Assembly: GCF_021155775.2 (NCBI RefSeq)
Contig: NC_060237.1
Location: 26,812,778 to 26,876,777 of the forward strand
Direction: 5' to 3'
Length of the DNA: 64,000 bases
DNA from: Neodiprion pinetum
Lineage: Eukaryota > Arthropoda > Insecta > Hymenoptera > Diprionidae
Shown here one piece after another: positions 22,662 through 35,100 of the stretch. The position numbers were made by a program, and so were the translations under genes. The first letter of the stretch is position 1; the number at the start of each line of letters is the position of its first letter. Under the pieces are notes generated by a model. It did no database searches, had not been told where the DNA came from, and was given only the letters and a program-made list of their open reading frames with translations.

Positions 22662-22925
22662 AATAGACATATAGATAATAACGATATTAATTAAGGTTTA
22701 AAAGAATATCAACGAATAGGAAAATATGTTTGTGGTACAATGTTTGACGAATTGTGTGTTTGTATGTACAATGAAGGCATGGCTACATGTGTAATATTTG
22801 CAGTATTTATAGGATAGAAACTAACTAAAATAGTTGCGTAAAGTTAGGATAAACTTAGAATTTGGACGCGAACGGGCGACCTTTTAATTTGTTTGGCACA
22901 GCGAATTCACGTTGCTCGTTAAAAC

Positions 22926-25900
22926 CTGAAACAGAAACAAGCGGGAAAAAAAATTTCCTTTAGAGAATGAAAAAGACGAAATTTGTTAACAAAAAAAAGA
23001 AATATGCACGGACAAATAATTGCAATAAAATTGAATCCGTTTTTGTACAAAGATACTGGTTTTGCTGAAATTTTCGACAGTAACTGTAACGAATAAATGA
23101 AACTTGTCTGAAATCAAAGATAGAGAACGATGTGAAAAGAGCTCTCAATGAAGGGGCGGAGTTTCCGGTTGAGAAAAATCGAAGAACCGGGGCGTCTCGG
23201 CGTCGAGACCCACGCGTCTAGACGACCCGAGGGATTTTATGGTGCGGTTCTCTGCCACGCCTTGGTAAACCGGCTTTCGGATTCCCTGCAACTGCAGACG
23301 TGTTGCGAATCGGCTGCTGCATCGCAAGTAAGTATATAATGCGTGGCAGCCAGCGTTCCGATTCCGCAGATACTCGCTCGCGTGAAATGTAGGTATGCGT
23401 TAAAGGCGTTCAAGGAGAACCGCGGCTTCGACGGCTCGTCGTCGTTGATGAACGATTAAAGAATATCGGGAGATAATTATTCCGCTGACGCGACTCGTAG
23501 TGCATGACCGGTTTATAATGTATGATAAACTCGAGTCAAACGTCGGCGATTATTTGTAACATTTCTATTTTTTCTGTACATGCGGGGTGAAATAATGACG
23601 GAAAATTACTGGAAATCGAGATTAAAATTGCTCAGATGTTATGGGTTCAGAAGCAATTTAAAGGTTATCGGAGATTGACGTGGCGAACTATTGTTTTAGA
23701 TCGTTGACAAGGCAATCGGAAATCACTGAAAATCGTTTGCGAAATTTTGTGGAGGTGGTCGTATAGGGTTACCGGAAATCAATTTAAGCACGCTCAAATT
23801 TCACAGAAAAAAAAAGTGATTCGAAATGACAAGATCGAAAAGAAAGTCGTCTGAACTGGCGATAAATGGATTAAACGTTCTTAAATCTGGCGAGTAATGT
23901 GAGAGATTGATGAAAAACTATTAAATGCACGGAGGGAAATGAAATAAGAATCGTTACAATTATCTACATAACGAGAAATAAATTTGAGAATCATTGGCGA
24001 TCGATTGAAAAATAGTTATTATAATAATAAAAAATCTATATACGTAAAAATAGCCGATGTTTCGAAAACGATAACGTTGCTCGTCGCGTTCTCTCGTATA
24101 CTTATACAATTTGGAATTTGGTTTCACGCGCGTAACATAAATGTAACGAAGTGTGAAGAACGGGGGAAACTGAACGCTGTCAAATTTACTGTATCAATAG
24201 CAACGATACCGGCGTAACTTCTAACTGCCGCGTGTACATTCAGCCTTTAGACATCTCGATATAGACGGCTATTTATAGAGTGAAAGTTTCGCAGCGAACA
24301 CGCGTGCCTCGTCGTCTCTTGAGACTGTGCCGCGTCAAGCCGAGGCAATCACACTCGGTGAACGATCCAAATTTAGGTGAAAAAATGAGAAAAATCCAAA
24401 TTGCGAATGTATTTTACTCCATATACGAATTCTCGTCTCTTGGCTCAAAAGTCTTGCGTAAATTTTTCTAATGGTTGTAAGAAAAAATCGAAGGATATCG
24501 ACGAGGGTTGAAAGTGACGGTGGATCGAAGAAAAGAAAGAATTGCCAACGCGTCGTTATTCTGTAATATAGTTTAATTACTTTTGGGACAATATTTCCAT
24601 GTCCTCGAATTTCTCTATAAACAAAAAAAAATCGTTTATTCCGAGAGACAAATTGACACGTATCGTTGGTTCCTCCCGTATTTGCAAAAAAAAAAAAAAT
24701 AAAAAAAATCGTTACGTTATACACGTGCCGAGATTATACCGAATGAGAAGAAAAAATTTCAAACCTACGCAATGAAATATCCTGCTGGAGTAGAAATTGC
24801 AATCGGATTAAGAATATATAATTTACAAAAGCAACTCACCATAAGAATATTAACTGCCCCTTTTTCCTGCGCGATAGCGATCTGGTATTAAACGTGAACG
24901 TAATCGTTCAAGTCCCGATGAGTTTTTCATCACGAGAAATTCGTCCGTCAGGGATATGACCGGATACTTTTTTAACCGAAGATCGTTTGGTGATCGATGC
25001 ATGGTAGACGTCGTTCATGCCCTCGTCGCATCGATAATTAATTTCTCGATTTCCGTCGATCGGGATACTCAAGTCGTCTCAGCTGGGGAAATCGGTGCAC
25101 ACTGATCGCGATTTTTCTTCACGTGACTTCTTAACACGCATCGTATTCGCTCTGCACATCTGCAATGCCGAGTCGCGTTTGTTGGTTTTTTTTTTTTTTT
25201 ATTTCTTCTCGATTTTCTTATTTATTTTATTTATTTATTTCTTTTTGTTGTTTTTTTTTTTCTTTTCGTTATCTCTTAGACTTGTATTTTTGATTGTTTG
25301 TTCGATGTTGCGTGATTGGGAATGAAGTTTTATCGTTTCGGCTGAACAGCGAGTCGAGGTCGATGAACGGGTCGGCATCACCAGTAGGGCGAATCGTTCA
25401 CGAGGTGATTCCACGATGCGAATTCGCTCCAGGCTCTCATGCTCGCCCTCGTAGCGTCCCTCAGTCGCAAATCCTCCCGACTCGTGTTCGTTATCCCGTT
25501 GCTGATCGGTATCGGGTCACTTCTTGTGTTCAGCGAGGACGACGTCGTCTGGCTAATCGACGTCACACCGCCGTTGCAGATCATGGACGCCTTCGTCGAT
25601 TGCTGCAGCGGCTGCAAATATCCACACGAAACGACGTTCTCGTTCCGTTAAACGGTTCTCGCATCTTTTTTTTTTTTTTTTTTTTTCTTCCCCTCTCTCA
25701 CTTTCGTTAATCAACCCTACTACTTTTTTTCCTTTTCTTTTCTGACGCAATTTTTTTTCTTTTTAAATTTAAAAAAAATCTTTTTTTTTTTTTCTAACCT
25801 CCACTTTCGACCATACCTACATTTATATGTAGTGTATAACTTTGTCCAAATATCTATTATACGGTTGTAATCGACGAATTTTGTGCAACTTAAAATAAAA

Positions 25901-26611
25901 TTATAATAATAAGTTAATTCTGTATCGTAATACAGCGTGTTACTGTATACCGATGTACGTATAAACGGAGGGAAAGAATTAGTCAAGTCAAGTGATATTC
26001 GTTTGACTCAACTGAATGCTGTAGTCAATTTCGGGGAAACACGATATTTATTTGATTCGACGGAATACTTTTGTCGTGCGGACAGCTTTGGACAACTTAT
26101 TGTTAAATCGTTTTGTCAAACTAACTAAATCTAAATAGTTTTATTGAAGACATAGAATTTGATACAAATCTAATTTGTTGAATTAAGAACTTCCTTTCTA
26201 TCCGTGTATGCGTTACGAGTCTGCATAATCATCTATCAAGTCTAAATCTCAATTTTTTTTAAACATGTTTGTCGTACGTGTCATGCTTTTTCATCCGTTG
26301 TATAATGCATTTAAAAGCACACGTGTCGTGGAGAAAAAAAAAATCTTTTCCCGGGATTTACTGTCGGAGTGAAAGAAAAGGGGAAAAAATATGCTAAAAT
26401 ATGTTATTCCTATTCAACTAAAGTATCTAAATATTATCTGGATCCAATGCTGTGTATGCGGTTCTATAGTAACAATGGCGTCGCGCTAACTGATCAGCCG
26501 TTTTCGTTTTCGGTCAATCAAGAGAACGGAAAACCTTGTGTAAGACTCTTTGTCACTTATATTCTGACATCGAATTAATATTGAATATAAAATTGGCGGC
26601 TAAAATAGTCT
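22926..26611. other. Non-annotated DNA with two GC-rich open patches
   Basis: At 23148-23330 both strands are open, and on the plus strand the patch ends at CAA|GTAAGTATA, a strong donor. At 25310-25651 both strands are again open with high GC at third positions. The plus frame encodes a hydrophobic stretch, while the minus frame gives a Ser/Thr-rich tail. No family is recognisable in either, and homopolymer T runs flank the second patch. They could be exons, promoter or UTR sequence. The rest is AT-rich without features. Confidence 0.3.
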
Positions 26612-26617
26612 TTTATT
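26612..26617 (-). terminator. Polyadenylation signal for the PP1 regulatory subunit gene
   Basis: Minus-strand AATAAA about 300 bases beyond the stop codon at 26914, a plausible end of the 3'UTR. Confidence 0.45.
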
Positions 26618-26913
26618 TTCAAATACGACTGTGCAGTATGCCACCTGTTAGTAGGCGACGCCATTTCGTACCTCGGATCCGGATAGCCTACAGTCTACGA
26701 CACAAACCTATACACATTTCACACATAATCAACCAGAGGCAAATGACAGATGGAGGGAGATCAGGGAGGGTGTAAAAGGTGCAAAAAAGATTATAAAAGA
26801 AAAAAAAAAAGAAAAAGACGAGAAAACCCAACAGAAGTTAAGCGGGAAGGACGAAGGTCTCGGTTTTGCGGGGGTGCGGAGAGCGCGTGATTCAATTTCC
26901 AATCTCACATGCT

Positions 26914-29105
26914 TCACATGCTCATCATCATCGTCCTGTCAATATTCACCTCGGCCTTTTTTCTAACGACGTAATTCTTCCCCTCGTTGTTGTCCCAGTA
27001 CTCGTCGCCGGCAACGCGATAGCACACGCAAAATTCAATCTTGTCGGAGCGCGGCGGTAGGGTCAACCGGAAACGGAAGGTGTCGTAGAGGACGAGGGCG
27101 GCCTGCGCCGCGCCCGGTTGCGAGACGTAGCTGCAGTGGGCGTCCTCGTGGGAGGTCCAGTCGTCGCTGCTCGCCCTGACTATCACTTCCTTGTCGTAGG
27201 CCAGGTTCTTCACCTTCACCGTACCGACCAGACACTCTTCCGCCTCTCGCACTATCACGTTCTCCAGGCTGACAGCCTCCTGGTCCAGCTTACGCCGGAA
27301 GGCCAGGTAGTCGCTCGCCGGTTGGGGGAACGTCGGCGACCACGGCGTCGGCGTCGCCTCCACCTTAACACCTCGTGTAACTCCGGCGAGGTAGGCGCTG
27401 CTCCAAAGAGGCGGCACGTTGCTGGGTTCCGACATCACTCGGACCTAAAACAACAAGGGATGTTTGGCTTTACGATTGGCTTTTTCTTCTACAAGTTCTC
27501 GCTTGTGCGCCGATGATTTATTTTCTTGTTTCTTTCGAATATCCCATACTGTCGTATTAATCCTGAAGTATTTATTCTAATATTATTTGGAATTGTCTTG
27601 CTTTTTGGTTTTTTTTTTCTTTTTAATTTTTCGTATAGTCTATTTGTGACACTGTGCCCTTGGTAATCAAGTTTTATTCCATTCTCTTTCACTTGCTCCT
27701 CGAAATTGAACGATCCTGAAAGTTTATCGAAGTATCGATTATGTTACACAGATACGCAGAGTATATAATGATTTGATGCAGTTTGGAGAATTCGTTTAAT
27801 CTGCAACATGCTGCGGATAAGTGACTGCGGTTTAAGCCGCACGGTGAAAGGAATTGCAAATTAATCTCCGGTGAACTCTCGCGATAAATCTTTGTACCGC
27901 GTTCAGGTCTTATTTGCATAGCTGCATTCCAAGCTGCTGTATTTTGCCGCTGATGCGTGCTGTTGGTGTATTAGGATAATTTCAGCTGCACGATGAAAAA
28001 CGACGCTGTCGCAAAATTTCAAGGAGCAGAATTTCCAGTACGTCGTATCGTTAGATTCTTTGCTACAATAAATTCTGACGATCTTAGCGCAGGCATAGAA
28101 ATTTCAGTAATGTACAATGAAAATTTTTAACGACCATTGGGCATCCTGTATTTTTCGTTACCGCATACTTCGATACAAAATTCAAATATCATCGAGTAGT
28201 CGACCTCCAAATATTATACGAGTTTGAAAAAAATTAGCGTCAAAATTCAGCGGTAATTAGTAATACATTTGTATGTTAATTGCGTGAGGCATATATTAAA
28301 ACTGACAGATAATATCGCTTTACGACAGTATTGCGAATGATGCAATAGAGATTTAGGATGATGAAGATTAATTATTTGTCAACATACGTTGACATAGTAA
28401 CTAGTAAATATAAATCTCCGTTTCGCGTGGGTTTGAATTGGTCTTTCGACTTCAGAGAAAAAGAAAAACTAAGCATAAGCTTGTACGATTGGATCGTTTT
28501 GTTTTGTTTTTTTGTATTTTTTTTTTTTTTACACTAGAAAATACTCAACCAAATTCTCGATTATTGCAATTTCCGATTTGGAAATTCTTACAAATCGGAG
28601 CAAAACAGTATATTTAACAATTGCCGAAAAAAAAAAGAACAAAACATTGATTGCAAGTAATACGAATATTTGCGAAATATTTGCAACTAATTCAAACAAT
28701 TGTACAGGCGTGTAGATTTCGATAAAAACTATGCACCACAATCGTTAAAGCGTCCTTACGAATTCTTACGGACTATACAGGGTTATCAGTTTTTCCTGTT
28801 TTATTTCGTCTATCAATTTCTCCCTTTCCAAAGAAAGCAAAAGTGAACCAGACACTTACAAAATATTTTACCTGGGTAAGGGGCCGGCCACGATCATCGG
28901 CGAAAACGACACGTTTCTTCTGTTTGTTGTTGTTGCGAATATTGTCTACGGGTAGGGATCCGGTCGAGAGGCAGGGGCGTATCCTGGGTGGCACTGTCCT
29001 CGTCGTTACCTGGGGCGACACCACCAGGGGTCGATAAAGCAGCGTGCTGTAAACCGGGGGACTGTGCCCCAGGATCACCTCGGCGGGCATGGCAATCGAG
29101 CACAT
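26914..29105 (-). CDS. Protein phosphatase 1 regulatory subunit 3-like, glycogen-targeting
   Basis: Two coding exons, 29105-28872 and 27444-26914, give 254 aa. A TTTTCGCAG acceptor just upstream of the ATG implies a 5'UTR intron. The junction is phase 0 and restores the family segment RPLTQVRVMSEPS. Residues 65-68 are RVVF, the RVxF site that docks the PP1 catalytic subunit, in the context KKRVVFADDRGRPL. Residues about 110-235 form a CBM21 carbohydrate-binding domain, with VKNLAYDKEV, VRASSDDW and the WDNNEGKNY signature. Such subunits recruit PP1 to glycogen, where it activates glycogen synthase and restrains phosphorylase. Length suits the small PPP1R3B/C/D-like group; Drosophila counterparts are the Gbs proteins. 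The intron at 27445-28871 (about 1.4 kb) shows nothing coding. Confidence 0.93.
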
Positions 29106-32100
29106 CGAGATCTGCGAAAAGAGGATTGAAAGTTATTTAATAAACGACGTTGCGACTTGGATATCTTTGGATCTCGTTACGGGTATTTCCCTGTGTATGC
29201 GTGTGCCGTCAAAGTGTTGTAATAAAATAAATACCGCAAGGCGCCAGTTTATTTACGCGTGACTCAAGCCGCGATACCCCCGAGACTAGATAAGCCGGCT
29301 CTTCGCATCCACCGTCTTGTTATATCGCATGTGGCGTGAGCGGATAAGAAGATTTGAAAGAATTCGAAAGAAAAGGGGGAAAAAAAAAAACAAACAAACG
29401 GTTTTCCTTTTTCTTTCTTCGGAAGGCGTTGCGGATCGTTATTCAAGATATCCCTGATCACTGATCGACCCGTTATTTCGCTGTTTTACAATGTTTCAAC
29501 CAAAATTCGACTCTCCTTTCGCTCGATCATTTTTTTTTTTTCATTATTTTATAACGGGTGCTCCCGAAGCAAGTTTTTTCCCCCCCTCATCGCAAGAATA
29601 GATAAAATTTCACAACTATTGCAATGCAATTATTTAGTTTATTTCGTAGTTTTATAAATTGGCCGAATCGACAAAAAAAAAACAATAATTTTTTTTTTCA
29701 CTCTTTCCATTTTTTTTTTTTTTTTTAATTTTACGCTTCGACAAATCAGCATAAACTAAAACAGTACCTCGACGATACGCGGTAAAATGATATCTTCTCT
29801 GTTAAAAATCCTGTACACAGTAGGTATGTACGGCACAAGTTTGATAAAAAAAAAATTTTGCTTTCAATAATTTATCGTATTTTCATTCAACGTTTCTATT
29901 TCTCTTTTCGACACTGATACATCACGAACAATTCACACGTACACTTGATGTCCGCAAATATTGGTCAATTTACCATTTAATTTATCACCCGAATTAGCTT
30001 TGTAGACAGCTTTTGCACATGAAATATAGATTATTAAAGACGGACCGACGACCTTTGTCGCATGCTCTCTTTCGATCGTCGACGAGATACTGGGGACCAG
30101 GGTGGCGGTGGCGGTGGTGGTGAAAATATGCGATAACCCCCACATTTCTAGATCTGCTACACGCTACAACTCCCACGATCAATCGCCCACCGCCTTCGAG
30201 TTGTGCAATGAAGCGTCTTTTCGCAACGCGCTCGCGAAAAACGCGAAAGTTGTGGTATTCCACCCCAACTGTAACGGCGGAGATTCGGAAGATAAAAACA
30301 TTTCTCTCATTGATAAAAGATTATTATACGTGAGTACAAAGTAAAAATCGATACTTAGTATCTAGCTAAAATTTGTATGATCAACGATCGCTTATACGAG
30401 AGTGAAAATAACATATTGATTATTACCCATCGCTTATCGATAAAGCGTAAAGAATATATACCTACAAGGATATCAAAGCTAATTATAATTGAACTCAATT
30501 CAATATCGAATATCGGGATTAACGTTTCGTGATGTATTTGTATTACCTACGCATCAATTAAGACAATAATCGATTTACGGATATTGGAAGAAAATCATTT
30601 AATCTTTTGCGATTCTTCGGAACTTTTTAATAATAAAAATTTATAAGAGAAGATATTGTCTAATACACATTGACGCGTGAGACTTATTACGTATAATTTA
30701 TCTCTGTTTTCGCATTAACGTCGCTTTAATCCATCATCATCCATATTCCGTCTGGACATTATTAATATTATTTTTTTTCGATTACAAAGATGCGTAATCC
30801 AATTGCTAGACTTGCGATAGCGCCAGGCCGTTGACTGTAGATATTAGAAAGTGTGATTGTATGGCAGACCTAGGCGATTGATTACCGATAGTTTATTACT
30901 CTAGTGAGATCATGTGCGAAAGATATAAGACGGTGTCAAAAATTTCCGCTCAGAACTTGAGAGATTTCCAAACTTTATATTGTTCGCATTTTTTACACAG
31001 ATTTTTCTTTCAATATTTTGGTATAACGATATCGATCAATCGTCTTTGATCAGCTCATGACCAGAAAGCAAGCGTCTCTTATTACATTGTACAGAAATAA
31101 AAAACGAAGATTAAGGCGACCGCAATTTTTTTTTTTTTTTTACGACTATATTATGAATAATCATCGAACCTGCAGTATCTCAACCTGTACAACACATATA
31201 TACGCACAGATAATGTGACGCCCTTGGCCTCATTCTTTTTATTATCGTCTGTTCTATATCGAGCAATCGAAGCTGGCCCGAATTTTCATCAATGGAAAAT
31301 TACAAGACAAGATACTCGACTATTTCAATTAATTGTAGAAACGAACCGCGTATGGTCGGATTAATTACAGGTCAACACTCACGATTACGCGTTGACTCCT
31401 GCTCAACATCGGTATCTTGTTTCTGTCCGAACATCGATAAACGATCGGTAAAATAAAAAAAAAGTTCACGGCTTCGGCAACTCTGCCTTCGACGGCTCGT
31501 TCCACTTATTGTTAAATGCTTCTTTTACTCCGCGATGTGGCATACTCGCGTTTTTCGCGAATAGTATGTTCATATACGGTGCCCGGTATGTAGGCACGTT
31601 GATTTGCGCGTGTCACGTGACATATATAACATGTGCATTGTATTGTATGTATATAGTATAAGCTCAACAGCTGCGATGAAAATTGTATTTTCTGAGAACG
31701 ATGAAAGAGGTGATGTTAAGAATTGAAAAATGAAATTCTTATTCTCTATAATTTTATACCTAAATAATATGTATCATTGATCGAAATGCGGTAGATTTTT
31801 TTTTTTTTTTTTTTAATGCAATTCTGACATTTTATTATCTTATATTATATTTTTCAATGAACTCTTATATTTAATCCGATGTTGTACTTGAGATTTTCGC
31901 GTGAAAATATTAAATTAGCTATCCCTGACTCTTTATACCAGACCTTAAAATCCTTGACTCCAACGAGAGAATTTTTTACGCATCGAACATTAATACATAA
32001 TATACGATAGGTGGAAATTTTCGATAAGGCTTATACATTACACGTATCGATATCCGATTTGAGTGTCTGGTATTTTACACACTATGTCATTTCTCACACA

Positions 32101-35100
32101 CGTGCGGTGTGCCTGAATAGAAATAGGTTATCTCGTTATCACGAATTTTTTCTCACATCACGAAATCGGAGAACTCGCATAGATTATCCCTCTGAATAAA
32201 TATCAAGGTTCGCAACACGTTATCACACTTTAGTTTCAATAATTTATTGCAATAATTTGTGTACACGGTTTATAAACTTGTGAAATTTTGTTCTCTTATC
32301 GAATATATATATATATATATATGTATCATAATCCAAAGCGCGATATCAAAGTTGATATTTAAATTTTGTAATTATCCCCCGTCACAGTTTCCTAGAAAGT
32401 ATGTCAAATGATTACAGTGAATTATAAACAATATATAATATGTATCTAATTAGTAAATTTTGTCGTGTTTAGAGCGTAAATAATGAATATTCTTGCTCGG
32501 ATACTGAAGAGAAAAAGAATAAACGTTGAAATTGTATAATTTTGGTAAATTGTCTCTGGACTTCGTACCAGCCGATATGTAGTCCAGCATGCCAAAAATT
32601 CTTCACGTACGCCGTGTATATGTATATGTGACGGTTGTAATCAGTCGGTGAACTCGTCTCGAGACGTCGAAAATTCCTGCAAATTTATCAACCTTATTCT
32701 CGTATCGCTAACGAAACGCACAACATGCGTGTCACGCAACTGCCTCTGTGCAGACAGACACATACTCGTACATGTGCGATACGAATCCCCGGCTTACGTG
32801 ACGAGCGAAGCTTTTCCTTAACTCTCCGAACGTCCGAAACGACGTTCAAAGTTAAAATTATCAAGAAGGAAAATTAATTTATTATTAATTTTTAAAAAAA
32901 TTCAAGAGTGAAGCTTGAAAAAAAACCAAATCAATATAAAACTGCTGTAAAATTCAGTATTAATACCGACGTCTAAAAACAGCTGGCCCTAATATTCCGT
33001 CTCCTTGGTTTATATTTCGACCTCGTATATAAGCAACAAATTTACACTCTCGAACTTGAGAGATATATGGTAGAAGGTATCGGAATAATATAAGTGTGTA
33101 ACCACACGGCATACTAATTTTCACACATGACGATATCATCGCAATTTGACGAACGGTTAGGAGGACAAGGATGCGTGAGGTCAGTTCCAAATCCTTCAAC
33201 AGATGCCATCGAAGCCTTGAAAATGAATTCGTTGTGTTCGCTTCAATTATAGATCTAACCTCGTTCTGCACTTGTCGTTAATAGATATACTTATATTAAT
33301 ATATGCGAGAATCGCCTCGAGCCTCGATCAATTCTCCCGTCACGTTATCGCGGTGATAATTCCGATGAGAATTTTATCACCTCATCTGCACGCATGGAAT
33401 ATACCGTGTGGTTTACGTACGTGATTCGTAACACGACGATATTCGCAAGAGAAAATCTGCACGAGTATATAGATACAGACCGATGTAAAAAAAAGATAAA
33501 TCTCTCCATAAGTTTCGAAAGCGAGAATCTGTTCTCGCAATTTTAAGATAAATCGGTTGAGGGATAGGCGACTTTTTTGCCACACGCATACCTACGTGAT
33601 GTTTAAATATAACACGCGTGTATTTGGCGGAGGAGATTTTAAATTTGAAAATGACTAAATTATCGCGATTGAATCATCGCGCGGTTATTTTTATACAAAT
33701 TTTTTTATACTGGCTCCATAATTATATGTGTAACAATTATTCATGTATAAATACCATCATTGATGCGGCTCTGAATCGGTAGCCGTGTTACGTGATCAAC
33801 GATCTCTTAATACTTGCATAAATTCTGAGCAACGAGCGGAGTAAGAGAAAGAAAAAAAAATGGAAAAGCAAACGTAGAAACTTATGATAATGATAATAAT
33901 AATTGGAGATAAATTTAACCGCACCGGACGTGAGGTGAACTGTTTAATACTTTGCACAATTACACATTCGTCCGAATCTCGCATCGTTATTTAATTCATT
34001 AGCAAACGTATATACGTATATACACATACATATGTATATAGCGATATCGATTTGCATGCGAATAATCGTAATTTAGCATAAAAATTCAGCACAGTTGGGT
34101 ACATTACACATACATATAAAGGCACGTGTGACAAGTTTAAAGCATTTTACATTCCTGTATGGATTACAGAAACGTGCATGAAACCTTTTAGAAACCTGTC
34201 TGCCGTGATCTTTGAAATAAAATAAGAAAAAGAAAAAAAAAACCTTTTCCTTCGCTTCTTCATATAACATCTAAATGCTAAAATTATGTAGGCACGATAA
34301 GTAGGTAAAAAGAAATTCAAGCTATGAGTTATAACTGCGTTTCGAATTCCAAACTCTTCAAGCTTTGGCAAGGCTTATGGTTGTACTGTATACCTACATG
34401 TGTACTTACCGTACACATCGTACATACGTCACCCGACATATTTCTAGTGTTGAAGCAGAAAGGATAAAAAGAATCTTTATGCTTGGAAAAATTGTGCAGT
34501 ATCGCGGTGTAGTAGAGTTAATAATACGTACAACGTAAGTTATGATAATAATAATAATAATTATGGTACGTACATAATAGGCGTACATGTATCTAAGGAC
34601 CAAGCCGTTGATAAAGTACGCGAATATTGAGATTCGAAAAAAAGAGCTAGTACCTATTTGGTATACATGCTATACATTAGGGTGTGGTGAAAAAATTTTT
34701 TTTAAAATTTCTTTTATCGTTTCCCATATCAAAAATGAATGCTTTCACGTATTATAAGAAGCTTCGTCGAAGAGGGACTCTGACGAAAAATGTTTAAAAG
34801 TGTCTCAATCGACTAGAAATCATAACTCGTCACTCGATCTATAACAAATATGGATGCGGGACCCGCGGATGTTGATTTTAACATCGCAATTGCACCCGGG
34901 GGCAAATATAGCAGGACACCCAGGCCTTTCGTAATTTCCTCATCGCATGGAAACATGTTATATCTATTTATAGGTATATGTTTATGGAAAGAGAAAGAGA
35001 GAGAGAGAAAGAGAGAGAGACAGAAAAATATTTCTAAATATAGAACAGCGATACATAATAACTCGAGCGACCTCCAATTATTAAAGGCGACCGTGAAAAA

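Larger units (their letters stand above)
18768..22925 (-). other. Candidate terminal exon with long 3'UTR of an unknown gene
   Basis: At 22925 a very good minus-strand acceptor (a pyrimidine run ending TTTCAG) opens a frame entered in phase 1. It encodes FNEQREFAVPNKLKGRPF plus four more residues and stops at TAA 22857-22855. The short basic tail reads like a real C-terminus. No further coding is seen until a minus-strand AATAAA at 18773-18768, which would make a 3'UTR of about 4.1 kb, as in some neuronal insect genes. The interval is AT-rich with (TAA)n and TA repeats. The upstream exons were not found, so the protein is unidentified. Confidence 0.38.

Noticed and set aside
31383..31434. Short ORF ending at a GTGAGT donor as alternative first exon of the PP1 subunit gene
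   Set aside because: Its phase 1 end would read the next exon out of the RVxF/CBM21 frame; such ATG-to-donor pairs are expected by chance in 64 kb.
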